NCBI GenBank assembly: GCA_030052745.1
Contig: JANBVO010000010.1
Coordinates: 124,001 to 188,000 of the forward strand
From: Pleurostoma richardsiae
Taxonomy: Eukaryota > Ascomycota > Sordariomycetes > Calosphaeriales > Pleurostomataceae
Direction of reading: 5' to 3'
Length of the DNA stretch: 64,000 nt
The notes under the pieces were generated by a model. The model worked only from the letters and a program-made list of their open reading frames with translations, was not told the DNA's origin and did no database searches. The stretch's first letter is position 1; each line of letters begins with the position of its first letter. The position numbers were made by a program, and so were the translations under genes. Positions 11,030 through 22,119 of the stretch are shown piece after piece.

Positions 11030-13435
11030 ATGGACGGCGGCGAACGAATCAATCGAGGCCAACGGCCAGCCTGGTGAGTCCCGACAATTTGACTGGGAGC
11101 CGAGATTGCGGTTCGTGAAGGATCAGGCTAACATTGCAGCCAAGTCGGCGATGCCATGCACGCAAGGTGAATACGGCTGATGGTCCCTCGCCGACTGGAT
11201 GGCGCCGCTGACACAGACGCTCGTCCGTAGGTGAAATGCGACTCGGCTCCAGGGCGGCCGTGTTCCGGCTGCCGAGCATCCGGCACAGAGTGCATTGCCC
11301 ACGAGAAGAGGAGACGTAACGTAAGCACGGATATCGAGACCGCCATGGCGAACACTCTGCTCACGTACTCACTCAGCGGGGTCCCCCGAAGCCGGACACC
11401 CTCCCGGCGTTGCTGCCCACCCCTGTCCGGGCGCCGGCCCGGGCCCCTGCATCGTTCAGCAGCCCTGACCGGCTCCAGTGGGGCGATGAAGCCACCGCTG
11501 TGGATGCCACGGCGAGCCCGGAGCCGGCAACCCCTTGCATCGGATCCGACAGCGAGGTTGGCCGGGCCGCGGCGGCCCTGTCGTCGTTACAAGATGCCAA
11601 GGACGGCGATGTGAAGAGACATCTAGTTGAGATGCTATCGCAGGACGATATCGATGATCGTGTCATGCAAAGAGGTATGTAGAAATCGTGCCGCCTATCA
11701 GTTCCATCTACCTCACTAGAAGACCCATGTCGAGAGCAGACTCGGGATTGGCCTCCCTGAATATGAATACTCACCCATGTAACCTTGCGGAGTTAAGCTG
11801 ACTCTCCTAAGGCGTCAGGATTGTTTACGTCGGCCAAGAGTATAGCAATATCAACTATCTCATCCGGCACCGCGCAAAAAGGGACATAGTCCATCACTTC
11901 CCTGCCAATGAAATATCGCGGCAGTACATCAGTCATGAGCTCGACAAGATACCGCGGGAGGCCTTCGTGCTGCCCTCCCCGGCTGTTGTTGATGAGCTCC
12001 TCGATACCTACTTCCGCCACGTCAACCCCGGTTTTCCTATCCTGGACGAGACTATCTTCATGACACAGTACCGGAACCGGGATCCCTTGAATCCTCCAAG
12101 TCTTCTCATTCTGCAGGCCGCCCTTCTAGTTGGCGCCCATGTGTCTCGTCATAGGCCTGACCGAGATGAGCTGAAGAAGGCCTTCTTCAGACGGGCCAAG
12201 ATGCTCTTTGACGCAAGGTTCGAGTGGAATCGCGACGCTGTCGTGCAGGCCGCGCTCCTGCTCACGTGGCACTCCGAAGGCGTAGAGGATATAGGGGCGA
12301 ATTCATACTACTGGATTGGCCTGGCGGCGAGGACAGCCCAAGGCTTGGGGATGCATAGGGACCTGGGGCCTAGTACCCTCATCGCCCATGACAAGAGACT
12401 GTGGAGACGGCTGTGGTGGATCCTGGTGCAGTTCGACACTATTGTCTCCCTCTCTTACGGCAGGCCCCAGGCAATCAACCTGGACGAGTCTGACGTCCCT
12501 GAGCCCAAGGAATCCGATTTCGATCCCAACGAGAATGTCGACGCGGACTTTGTGATCCAGCAGACCAGCTTGTGCTGCATAATATCCAGGACAATCAAGG
12601 AGCGATATGGCCTCAAAGTCCCCCCAGCCAGGAAGAGGGCAGCCCTGGTTGAAGCGGACCGGAACCTGGCTGCGTGGATGGCGTCTCTTCCGAAGAGTCT
12701 CGCTGTCAAGGGCCTTCCCGGAGAGCCGAACACGTCTCCCTGGGCAACCATGCTTCACATTCTCTATGACAATTTCTTGATCTTGCTGCATCGCCCGCCG
12801 CCCCGGCCTGCCTCGATGTCCAGTGTGATCAAGCAAGATGACATGGGTAGGACCTCCTTACGCGCAGTGTCTATGACAAGAGTGACTAGCACTAACATCG
12901 TCCAGAAATCTGCTCCACCGCCGCAGCATCCATGGTCGGGCTCTTCGAGACCCTGTGGGCTCGGAACGAGCTCCGGCTGATGAACGCCTTCCAAGTCGAC
13001 GCGCTGTTCACCGCCCTGATCCAGCTCAGCGCAGAGATGCGTGTCACCAACCCGATCCTCTCCGCCAACGCTATGCGGCGGTTCGACTCGGCCTTGGACA
13101 TCCTGCGCTCGCTCGCCGAGTACTGGCTCAACGCCGAGATCGTCCTGCGGCTGTTCGAGGACAGCTCTGAGCGGATGCGCCAGGAGCTGCGGATCGGCAA
13201 GAGCCTCTCGCGGAGGGACGACAGCGTTACGGAACAGTCCGACTCGGCGCTGGACGTGCACAGCCAGGGCGGGGTGCAGGTCGATGGGTGGCAAGACTTC
13301 ATCCCCAGCCCGAACACCGCGCTGCAGCACCTCGGCGTACTGAATGATCAGTTGGATTTTGCGAACATGTACTGGGAGGGAGCAGGGTTCAGTCCTTTCA
13401 CGGACATAGGGTTGTACCCTAATCCTCCATCGTGA
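11030..13435 (+). CDS. Zn(II)2Cys6 transcription factor with fungal_trans domain
   Basis: Nuclear DNA-binding regulator of 672 aa. Exons: 11030-11073, 11145-11166, 11231-11320, 11377-11674, 11812-12846, 12906-13435; all phases agree. The zinc cluster is split over the first three exons. Joined, the Cys spacing is C-x2-C-x6-C-x7-C-x2-C-x6-C, with CHARKVKCD in the middle and EKRRRN basic residues after. Getting both first cysteines needs the acceptor at 11144 (CCAAG) rather than the nearer TTGCAG at 11139. The fungal-specific middle homology region starts at IVYVGQEYSNINYLIRHR and continues with AVVDELLDTYFRHVNPGFPILDE and the later GLGMHRDL helix. That opening is seen in regulators such as AmdR and CTF1 relatives, a loose resemblance only. 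It is divergent from an amino acid permease and convergent with an aminotransferase, suggesting control of amino compound use. Confidence 0.9.
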
Positions 13436-13714
13436 TGTGAGATACTACGGATATAAAAGGACGGAGTACACGGTGATGATCTAAGCTAGGTAGTTAAGGA
13501 TAAGGTATGGGACGGAAACTGCCAAGTGAATTTACGTTGATTGGTTTCTTCATCATGCTACATACCTGTTCCGGGGAGAATCAGCTGCTCATCAAAGAAG
13601 TCGATGGGCAAAAAGGCAAAATTTTGCGACATGACAGCGTTGCCATCGGCACTTCACCACTGCTAGAATCGTGTCTAGTCATTTGAAACATGTTAATCAC
13701 TAAGCTACTCGAAA
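13436..13714. other. Convergent 3' flanks
   Basis: Short spacer between the regulator (+) and the aminotransferase (-), AT-rich, no gene seen. Confidence 0.5.
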
Positions 13715-15192
13715 TTACAGGGACATGATATCCTTGTGCCTCTGAAGGAACTTCGCCACACACTCGACAAAGCGGTCGAGCTCCTCGTCCGGCGTGTCCA
13801 GAATCAGCGCGATCGAGCCGCGCCGCGTAATCCAGTAGCCATCCTCGAGCATCTCCAGCCAGAACAGGTCCTTGAGGTCCCAGCGCTCCTGGATGTCCTC
13901 TATCGAGCGGATGTCCTGCAGCCCCGTGTCGGAGAAGTGGATGGCGAAGATGGCGCCGCGGCCCGTGAACGACGCCTTGGTGCCCTTGGTGACCTCCTGC
14001 AGCTTCTTCAGGTACCGCTCGCCCTTGGCGTTGAAGGCGACGTTGACCTCCGGCGTCAGCACCTTGGAGAAGCCGGCGTATCCGGCGTACATGGCCATGG
14101 TGTTGTTGTTGAACGTCCCCGAGTGGGCCAGCGAGCCGGCGGCCCGAGGGTCATACGCGGCCATGATGTCGGCCCGGCCGCCAAACGCGCCGAAGGCGAA
14201 GCCACCGCCCAGGTACTTGCCGAACGACGTAATGTCCGGCTTCAGGCCTAGGATGCTCTGCAGGCCGCCGGGGGCCAGCCGGGAGGTCATGACCTCGTCG
14301 AGGAGGAAGACGACGCCCGCCTTCTTGGCGGACTCCTGCACCTGCAGCATGAACTCCTTCGTCGCGGGGATGCAGCCGCCGGCGCCCTGCATGCCCTCCA
14401 CCATGACGACGGCGAGGTCGGGCGTGCCCTCGATGATCGCCTTGGCGCTCTCGATGTCGTTGTACCGGCCGATGACCCACTTGTCCTTGTCCACGTTGTT
14501 GGGAGCGACGGTGCCGTCGCCGAAGGACAGCACGGCGCCGTGGTAGGCGCCGCAGAAGACGGCCATCTTGCTCTTGCCGGTGAAGCGCTTGGCGGCGTTG
14601 AGGGCGTGCAGGTTCGCCTCAGTGCCGGAGTTGGTGAAGCGCACGCGCTCGAGACCGAAGCGCGAGCACATCAGCTCGGCGTGCTTCTGCTCCTGGACGA
14701 TGGTCGAGCCCAGGTTGAGACCGACATTGTCGAAGGTCCAGAAGATGGCATCCCGGATGACGGGGTGCGAGTGCCCGTAGATGCCGGCGGTCAGCTCACC
14801 GACAAAGTCAGTGTACCTTGAGAAAATCGGTCAATATGGCGGCGTTGAAGGATCCATGGAGGAGCGTCTCACTTGTGGCCATCCTCATCCCACACGAAGG
14901 CGCCTTTGCCGCTCTTCATCACCAGCGGGAACGGTGACGTGTGCAGCAGCGTGCGGGTGTTGCCGCCCGGCAGGTGGTTGACGGCGACTTCATGCTGCTT
15001 CTTGGACACTGGGTTGCGCTCAGTGTATCTCGCCTCAGCCGCCGCAATTGCGGCCTTAACGGGATCAGTCGAGGTCGCAGCGGCGGCTTTAGCCTTGAGG
15101 TTGGACACGACGTCCGAAACCTGCTCGGAAATCGCGATGGGGGCCATGGCTTCTGCTTCTGCTGAGTATCGTGCGGTTACTGTTGCCGTCAA
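13715..15192 (-). CDS. Class III aminotransferase, glutamate-1-semialdehyde 2,1-aminomutase-like
   Basis: PLP enzyme of 473 aa. Exons 15192-14873 and 14816-13715; a 56-nt GT-AG intron splits the Lys codon of GHKYTDF. Family marks: PGGNTRTLLHTSPFPL near residue 80, RFTNSGTEANLHALNAAKRFTG, AYHGAVLSF, VEGMQGAGG, FLLDEVMTSRLAPGG, and TSFGKYLGGGFAFGAFGG with the Schiff-base lysine in FGK. The best family match is the aminomutase branch rather than GABA or ornithine transaminase. Fungi make 5-aminolevulinate with ALA synthase, so the C5 heme role is unlikely; a catabolic or biosynthetic amino-group shift is more plausible. No mitochondrial leader is obvious. It is divergent from the DUF3445 gene, and a CGGCGCCGA site lies 210 bp upstream. 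Confidence 0.9.
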
Positions 15193-15735
15193 AGCAGTAG
15201 GCCGTGGACATCCAATACTCCTCTCGGAAACAAGTTATCCAGACGTCGTCCTCAAGAATCGGCGCTTCTGCACAAGTGATCATGTGCGGGCCTCCGATCG
15301 CCGTCCGCGTTCGGCGTACAGAGCTCGGCTCACAACGCCCCTCCAGCCTATCGTAGAGGGACGCAGACGCGGCGATATGCGCTATACCCCGCTATCGCTG
15401 CCGGCGCCGAAGCCGTGATGACTTCTTTCGCCGAGATCCTAAGACGTAATGCTATCGAACCCTATCTTATCAATCTCCAGCTCCGAACTACAGCTTGGTG
15501 GTGGAGACGAAGTGCAAGCGGAATGTCTTAGGCGTGCACGGCGTTATAACCCAATCACAGCCAGCCAGCTCAGCTCGCTATACTCAGGCGCTTTTGGGTG
15601 TACACTAGAGACATCCTTAAGTCGAGCCGGGCGAGGCAAAGGTTGGCTCTATCTCGAGAAGGCGTTCAAGCCACTTGGTCGGTCACTTATCGTCTGGCAC
15701 TCTTCTGCAGTCCTGTGCGGCCCGGTAGTTACGAC
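15193..15735. promoter_or_regulatory. Divergent promoter, aminotransferase / N-demethylase-like gene
   Basis: 543 bp between two divergent starts (15192 minus, 15736 plus). It contains the palindrome at 15402-15409. No separate gene seen. Confidence 0.5.
15402..15409. promoter_or_regulatory. Candidate Zn2Cys6 site CGGCGCCG (copy 3)
   Basis: Followed by A like the other copies. It is 210 bp from the aminotransferase ATG and about 330 bp from the DUF3445 ATG. Confidence 0.4.
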
Positions 15736-16960
15736 ATGGCTATCTTTGACTTGCGCCCTCTGCTCTTTGATACCGAGCTTATGCACCCTTTGGTCGGATT
15801 CGCCCTTCTCGGAGCAGCATGCTCTGTCCTGTTACGATTCCTCTTGCCATTGCTAAGCTCGAAATCCAAGCTCGGAGTCGCTAGCAGTCAAGATGTCGCC
15901 GGCGCCGGGAAGGAGAAGTCTTCCAAAAATGGAGAGCCAAGCACAGAGGAAGGGTTCGAGTGCATGGGAGAGATAGAGCCCCTGAACGACCTGGACTTGA
16001 AGAACGAGAAGCCCATGCGGATATACAAATTCGCGGACAAGTATAACCTGACAATGGGTGAGCCCCAAAGCAGCTACAGTGCAGCCTTGCCCCGAAATCT
16101 AACTTGACGTAGGCTTGAGGAAGACTACTGTCAACACCATTACACATATGGACCAGCAGTATGTCGAGCGCATAGAAGAGCGCAAGAAGATCCTGGCTCA
16201 GTACCCCGGCGCTCTGGGCTGTATTCCATCGGGCGTGGAGATGGTCAAGGAGCTTTACTCCTTCCTCATCACGACCTACCTCCCTAAGCGGTACCCTACC
16301 ATGTTCAAGCTCGAAAAGACGGCGCTGCACAACCTCGTACTTGAGGAGAAGCTGCCGCTCGAGCCCCCGGCGGATATCATCGAGGCCCTGAGGATCATCG
16401 CCCTGACCGTGGACGAGGATTTCCTGATGCTCCTCCCTTCTCCCGATGGTGATGGATACTCGCTCCAGGCATTTGTGTGGATGTACCCAGTCGGATTCGA
16501 CCCGGTCGACAAGCTGGGCATCAAGCTCCGAGACGCTCACCGCCCCGTCCCGAGCTACAAGCAGCATTTGGAGATGTCCATGGACCGCTACTTCGCGCGG
16601 CTCACCCCGGGCCGCGTCGTCGACAGGGTCAACTGGGCCGTGGCGACGAACTGGAGCCTGTGCGAGCGCGGGGAGTATCACCTGTACGAGGGTCAGGAGC
16701 CCAAGCAGACCGACTTCGACCTGAATGACACCTGTGTGCGGTGTGAGCTGCAGACCCTGTTCGCGCTCCCCAAGAGTGCTGGGAGGATCCTCAGCGTCCA
16801 CCTGTATCTGTACCCGATCCAGGAGATCAAGGAGGTCGGCCTTGCCGAGCAGATGATCAAGGCTATCGACGGTTACGGGGCGGGAAACGCCGCGGGGTTC
16901 GCCCGGTACAAGCGGATACCTATATGGGGTGAGAAGGTCAAGGAGTACCTTCGCAGCTGA
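15736..16960 (+). CDS. DUF3445 heme-dependent oxidative N-demethylase-like protein, membrane anchored
   Basis: 389 aa from exons 15736-16057 and 16113-16960; the intron falls inside MG|LRK and keeps frame. The protein starts MAIFDLRPLL, has one N-terminal hydrophobic helix (HPLVGFALLGAACSVLLRFLLPLL) and then a linker. The soluble DUF3445 domain (PF11927, alpha-subunit-like of heme-dependent oxidative N-demethylase) includes NLTMGLRKTT, the block ALGCIPSGVEMVKELYSFL, LQAFVWMYPVGFDPVDKLGIKL, VDRVNWAVATNWSL and a C-terminal half with LRCELQTLFALPKSAGRILSVH-like family text. Family members oxidise secondary amines with heme. Substrate and partners are unknown here. Divergent from the PLP aminotransferase. 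Anchoring to ER or another membrane is inferred from the single helix. Confidence 0.85.
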
Positions 16961-18113
16961 TGTGTCTGGGATATCTGTTGACTGGTCAAACTTGACTCGA
17001 GTCACCGGCCTTGACAGTCACGAGGCAAACAACAACATGATTCTTTGTATATAGATTGACAGTAGCATTTTAGAAAACGGAATTTAGTCGGTAAGGATCT
17101 AAATCCTGTGTTGCGGAATGCGACTTCAGGTTCCTCGCGAACGGAACCACCTGGGTGTGGTCACACGACGAGCATGACCCCCGCAACTTGTTCCAGGGGT
17201 AGCGTGGCAGCGTCTTGCCACTATGTTTGAGGTACCGTTCTCCCTAGAGACACATGACACTTGTTCATCTGCCCTCACGTGGTCGAATACGGGGGCTTCA
17301 CTAAGCAAAGCTGCGAATGTCCCCAACCTTGCCGTCAACACCTCCCCTTGTCGTGCCCGGAGCCGAGCCGGCGCCTTTCCAACCTGAGCCGGGGTGACCG
17401 CAGAGCGAGAGGCGTGATGTTCTGCGGGGGTTGTGGGCTGGTTGCGGCGTGTCTATAATTAGAGAGGCTGATGCGCCGTGGGGAAAAGACGTGTCGGATG
17501 GAAAAGCGAATCGAAGTTAAGGGGATACGTTACTCCGATCCGACACTCAGACAGCCAGCGCAGGCAATTAGGTACCTACTTTAGTAGGACAAGCTGGTAA
17601 GGTACCTCAGGTGGTCTTTGCCACCTTGTCGCTCCTCTTTCAACGAAAAGTAAAACCCGAAAACTCAGATTGCCAGTTTCGACACATCGAGAAGTGCGGT
17701 GCCTTTGATACTGCCCGCCTCCTCTCCACCGGCCCGCATAAAAAGATCATGACTCGAGTAGCGAAGCGGCGAGAAAATACGGGAGCGGAGACCGGGAGAG
17801 CCCTGACACAAGGACACAAGCCTGACTGACAAGCAAGACAAGCAAGACAAAGCTGTGCCCGCCCGCGCAGCCGCCCTGCCGCCAAAAGCCCAGGTCCACC
17901 AAACCCCCACAGAGGGGCCCCATAATGACATAATGCTGTGTTGTTCCCTGAGCATTTTTCAGTGTCACAACACTCAAAACCAGCGGTGACGCCGGCAAGC
18001 TGCCCTCGCCGCCTCACTTGCCGCTCCTGTCAGCAGCAAACAAAAACCCCTTCAAGTCCACCCAAACACTCGCAAGCCGGGCCCTGTCATTCATCGAACC
18101 CTCTCTGGTCACA
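16961..18113. other. Intergenic upstream of mannitol dehydrogenase
   Basis: About 1.15 kb. It holds a TATA-like tctataatta near 17450 and a 7-of-8 version of the palindrome (CGGCGCCT) near 17369. The last 150 bp before 18114 are pyrimidine/CA-rich, like a fungal 5' UTR. No gene supported. Confidence 0.45.
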
Positions 18114-19610
18114 ATGGCACCCCTCAAGCTCAACACCGAGAACCTGTCCCAGATCGCGGCGACCGTCACCGTCCCATCCTACCCCCGCCATGGCGCCGTC
18201 AAGGAGGGCATCGTCCATGTCGGCGTCGGCGGCTTCCACCGAGCCCACCTGGCAGTCTACATAGACCGGCTGATGCAGAAGCACCGTGTTACTGACTACG
18301 CAATCTGCGGTGTCGGCCTGCAGCCCTTCGACGCCGGCATGCGTGACGCCTTGGGCTCCCAGGACCACCTCTACACCCTCGTGGAGCGCTCGGCCAAGGG
18401 GAGCACTGCCCACGTTATTGGCAGCATCAACTCCTACCTCTTCGCGCCTGATGACCGCGAGGCTGTCATCGCCAAGATGGCGCACCCCGATACGCACATT
18501 GTGTCGCTCACCATCACCGAGAGCGGCTACTACCACGACGAGCACACCCACGAGCTGCAGAGCGAGGACCCCGACATTCAGTACGATCTTGACCCCGCCA
18601 ACGAGAAGGCCCCGCGCACCACTTTCGGCTTCCTCTACACCGCCCTGGCACGGCGCCGCCAGCAAGGCCTCAAGCCTTTCACCGTCTTGTCGTGCGACAA
18701 CATACACAGAAATGGCGATATCACACGCCGCATGCTCGTGACGTTCGCGCACCTGCGCGACCCCGAGGTCGCCAAGTGGATCTCCGAGCAGGGCGCCTTC
18801 CCCAACTCCATGGTCGACCGTATCACGCCTCAGACAACAGCCGCCGACAAGGCGTCGCTCGCAGAGGCCTTCGGCATCGAGGACGCATGGCCAGTAGTTA
18901 CGGAGCCCTTCATGCAGTGGGTCATCGAGGACCGCTTCTGCGACGGCCGCCCGCCGTTTGAGAAGGTCGGTGTCCAGGTCGTCAAGGATGTCCAGGACGT
19001 CGAGCAGTTCGAGAAGCACAAGCTGCGCCTGCTCAACGGCAGCCACTCGGCTCTGGGCTACCCAGGCCAGTTGGCGGGCTTCAAGTACGTCCACGAGGTC
19101 ATGGGGAACCCCCTGTTCCACAAGTTCGTGTGGCAGATGATGCAGGAGGAGGTGAAGCCGTACCTGCCCGCCATTCCGGGCGTGGACATTGATGAGTATT
19201 GCAAGACCCTCATCGAGCGCTTCTCCAACCCCACAATCATGGACCAGCTGCCCCGCATCTGCCTCAACGGCTCTGGAAAGATCCCAAAGTTCATCATGCC
19301 CTCGATTGCTGAGGCGATTTGGGTGACTGGCCCGTTCCGCCGCCTGTGCTTCGTCGCTGCCGCCTGGTTCCACTACGTCAACGGCGTCGACGATAACGGC
19401 CAGCCCTTCGAGGTCGTCGACCCCATGCGCGAGGAGCTCCAGGCCAAGGCTCGTGCGGGAGGCACCAACCCGGCTGAGCTGCTCAGCATCAAGAACCTCT
19501 TCGGTGACGATTTGCGCACCGACAAGAGGTTCCTCCAGGAGATGACCACCGCCATGGAGGCCATCGCCCGGGACGGCATCATGAAGACGATTCCCAAGTA
19601 CATTGACTGA
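18114..19610 (+). CDS. Mannitol 2-dehydrogenase (NAD-dependent)
   Basis: Long-chain dehydrogenase of 498 aa that interconverts D-mannitol and D-fructose in the cytosol. Single exon. The start MAPLKLN at 18114 has a good context (CACAATGGC) and matches the usual fungal N-terminus; an in-frame ATG at 18018 would add an unusual 32-residue leader. Motifs: the nucleotide-binding GVGGFHRAHLAVY, SLTITESGYY, FTVLSCDNIHRNGD, and the active-site block KLRLLNGSHSALGY with the catalytic Lys and the Asn/His of the family. C-terminal helical domain complete to KTIPKYID. Length equals the family norm of about 500 aa. It is convergent with the monooxygenase gene downstream and lies inside the metabolic block but lacks an exact palindrome upstream, so shared control is uncertain. 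Confidence 0.95.
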   Translation: MAPLKLNTENLSQIAATVTVPSYPRHGAVKEGIVHVGVGGFHRAHLAVYIDRLMQKHRVTDYAICGVGLQPFDAGMRDALGSQDHLYTLVERSAKGSTAHVIGSINSYLFAPDDREAVIAKMAHPDTHIVSLTITESGYYHDEHTHELQSEDPDIQYDLDPANEKAPRTTFGFLYTALARRRQQGLKPFTVLSCDNIHRNGDITRRMLVTFAHLRDPEVAKWISEQGAFPNSMVDRITPQTTAADKASLAEAFGIEDAWPVVTEPFMQWVIEDRFCDGRPPFEKVGVQVVKDVQDVEQFEKHKLRLLNGSHSALGYPGQLAGFKYVHEVMGNPLFHKFVWQMMQEEVKPYLPAIPGVDIDEYCKTLIERFSNPTIMDQLPRICLNGSGKIPKFIMPSIAEAIWVTGPFRRLCFVAAAWFHYVNGVDDNGQPFEVVDPMREELQAKARAGGTNPAELLSIKNLFGDDLRTDKRFLQEMTTAMEAIARDGIMKTIPKYID

Positions 19611-19988
19611 TCGCCCTGAGCTGGGGACTCTTGGCTTAGCGGATGAGGTACACCTGAGTCTGCGAACGATGTCACATGAAATGGATATGGCGCAGTTGGA
19701 TGAGGGCGAGCAGAGCCGGGAACAGGCTCAATTGGCTTAGACTAGACTTGCAGCTGATGAGTAGACAGGAGGGTGATAGACAAAGATATAGAGTAAAGAA
19801 CTCTGGAAAAGGTGCTATAGATCGTTCTCTTTATATAGACTATAATCAAGCGGTAAATTCTGCTTGTGTTGACGAAGGGCACTGCTGAGGGCAAGCTTCG
19901 AGTGTGAACAATGGCCTCCTGTAGCAATCTAGGCTCCAAAGATGGCGTCTATGTCAAACTGTACTTGGATTTACTCTATAATGGGGTT
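19611..19988. other. Convergent 3' flanks
   Basis: AT-rich spacer between mannitol dehydrogenase (+) and the monooxygenase (-). Probable 3' UTRs; no gene seen. Confidence 0.5.
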
Positions 19989-21813
19989 TCAATATACAAA
20001 TGCCTCGTACTCCTTCTCCGGCTGGTCGAAATACCAAGTCAGATCCCTCCCCTCCACCTCGACCGTCGTGAACCCGTTGCCCAGATACGCCCACCTGTTC
20101 TTGTTCCACGTGGTCCACTCCCAGTCCTCATACCTGGGCTCCTTCAGGACGTAGAACCAGTGCAGCCGGCTCCCCGGGTGCAGGCCGGTCACGGGCCCCG
20201 TCTCCTTGCCGTTCTTGAACCAGCTACGGCACTTGCCGGCCCAGGCCGTGCGGGGCAGGAAGGCGTCGGCGTGCTCGACGAACTCGTCGATGGCGCCCTG
20301 CCTGGGGCAGAAGGACTTGTACCCCTCGACCTGGCACTTGTAGACCATCTTGAGCATGTACTTGGTCAGGTGCTCGATGATGGGGATGGCCGAGCCGTGG
20401 CCGACGGGCGCGTTGGGGCCCAGGAACATGAAGTAGTTGGGCATGTCGGCCGGGGTCATCGACAGGTAGGCCGTCGCCCGCTCGGCCCACGCATCGCGGA
20501 GGTCGACCTTGTTGCGGCCGACGATGGGGAACCGCGGCCGGAAGGACAGGTCGAACCCGGTGGCGCAGACGATGGCGTCGCAGACCACCTTCTCCCCGGT
20601 CTCCAGGACGAGGCCGTCCGCCTCGACCCGCGCGATCTCCTTCCCGGTGACGACGCTGACGTTCGGCTTGGAGAGCGCCTCCAGGTAGCCGTTGCCGGGC
20701 GACGGCCGGCGGCATCCGACGGGGAAGTCGGGGATGATGAAGTCCGCGAGCGGGCTGTCGGGGCCTAGCCGCCGGAGCATGTCCTCTGTTGAGAACTTCA
20801 CGGCCGCCTTCTGCTCGGGAGTGTCGGCGTGGAGCATCTTGAAGCGGCTGGACAGCTCATGCTCGACGCCCTTCCTGTACGCGAGGTACTCTTCCGGGCT
20901 TTCTTCGAACTTCTTCTTCTGCTCCTCCGTGAAGTCGAAGTTCTGGCCACCGGGAGCTGCGTACTTGCTTCCGAAACCTGCCGTGATCCACTGCCAGAGT
21001 CCATGTCAGTCAAGGGTTGTGTAAGTGGGATATGGGGCTGGCACATACCGTCGGCCCTCTGATGAATGTGACGAGGTGCTTTACTTCGGGCTGCAGAGCC
21101 GTGACGACCTGAATTCCGCTAGATCCGTAGCCAATGACCGCGACCGTCTTGTCCTTCAGCGACGTCTTCGGATCCCACGCCGCGCTGTGGAGGAGGTCAC
21201 CCTTGAAAGAGTGCAGGCCCTCGATCTCCGGCCACTTCCAGTTGTTGAGGTAGCCAGAGGCGTTGATGAAGAAGTTGGCCCAGTCCTCGAAGACCTGCCC
21301 GGTCGCGAGGTCCTCAATCTTGAACTTCCACACACCGTCGTCCTCCGCCCACGCGGCCTCGACGACCCGGTGCCCGAACTTGACGTACGGCAGGAGGCCA
21401 TGCTCCGCCGCCGCCCTCTGGAAGTAGTCGAGGATCTCGGGCTGCGGCGAGTAGTACTTGTTCCAGCGCGGGTTGCCGGCCCACGAGTACTGGTAGTTGT
21501 GGGAGGGGATGTCGCACGCGCAGCCCGGGTAGCTGTTCTCGAGCCACGTCCCGCCGACCTGGCCGTTCTTCTCGTAGATCTGGAGCGCCACGTTCTTCAT
21601 GTGCTCCTTGACGTTGCGGGCGATGTTGAGCCCGCTGGCGCCGGCGCCGATGGTGATGATGCGCACCAGCCGCGCCGTGCCGAGCGGCTCCTCGATCACC
21701 TTGTAGGAGCTGCCAGGCGCCGGGCTTGTGCCGTTCGGGGTGCCGTTCGGGGCGCCGGTGAGGGGGTGTGTCGACATCGCCATCTCGTTCTTGGAGGTGC
21801 TCTCGATGACCAT
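19989..21813 (-). CDS. Baeyer-Villiger-type FAD monooxygenase
   Basis: 588 aa from exons 21813-21049 and 20990-19989 with a 58-nt GT-AG intron (GPT|WITAGFG). It inserts oxygen next to a ketone, or oxygenates a heteroatom, using FAD and NADPH. Visible motifs: first Rossmann GAGASG in IITIGAGASGLNIARNV, WLENSYPGCACDIPSHNYQYS after the flavin domain, the Baeyer-Villiger fingerprint F-x-G-x3-H-x3-W as FKGDLLHSAAW, the NADPH site VIGYGSSGIQV, and DAIVCATGFDLSFRPRFP. The closest look is to the steroid/cyclohexanone-type group widespread in ascomycete metabolic clusters. Start at the ATG at 21813. Two CGGCGCCGA sites lie 236 and 307 bp upstream. Confidence 0.92.
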
Positions 21814-22048
21814 GTTTGCTTGGTACACTGCAGGTCGTCGGCTAGTCGCAGATCGCTCGCTCCCTCTGTGGTTCCGGGCAGCAGGGACTGACTTCGGCGT
21901 CGACTTTTTGTGATCCCAGGCCGTGAGCTACGCCGACGGAATTGACCGAGGCTGTTTGACTCGATCATGCCATTCTTCTTCGGGCAGTCCTCTCGGCATC
22001 GCCAAGTATTGAAGGCGGCATCGGGAGCCCAAGGAAGTTTGTGGCATA

Positions 22049-22056
22049 CGGCGCCG
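22049..22056. promoter_or_regulatory. Candidate Zn2Cys6 site CGGCGCCG (copy 4)
   Basis: In ACGGCGCCGAG, the same 11-mer as copy 5, 71 bp apart. Confidence 0.4.
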
Positions 22057-22119
22057 AGACGACATACGCCGACAATCTGGAAGTGAAGCCTGATAAATGT
22101 GACGAGAGTGATTGGTCTA

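Noticed and set aside
11145-11166. Idea that the regulator's zinc cluster has lost its first cysteines
   Set aside because: Reading through the nearer acceptor gave Ser or Gly in place of Cys, but the CCAAG acceptor restores C-x2-C exactly, so the cluster is intact.
10689-11180. Plus-strand open frame overlapping the regulator start
   Set aside because: It crosses the first two regulator introns and loses the zinc cluster; the spliced model explains the region better.
18018-18113. Upstream in-frame ATG for mannitol dehydrogenase, giving a possible organelle leader
   Set aside because: The later ATG at 18114 matches the usual fungal N-terminus and has better context; the extension is weakly basic only.
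18087-19373. 428-codon minus-strand frame antisense to mannitol dehydrogenase
   Set aside because: Shadow frame of a GC-rich gene; low-complexity Val/Leu/Asp text and no motifs.
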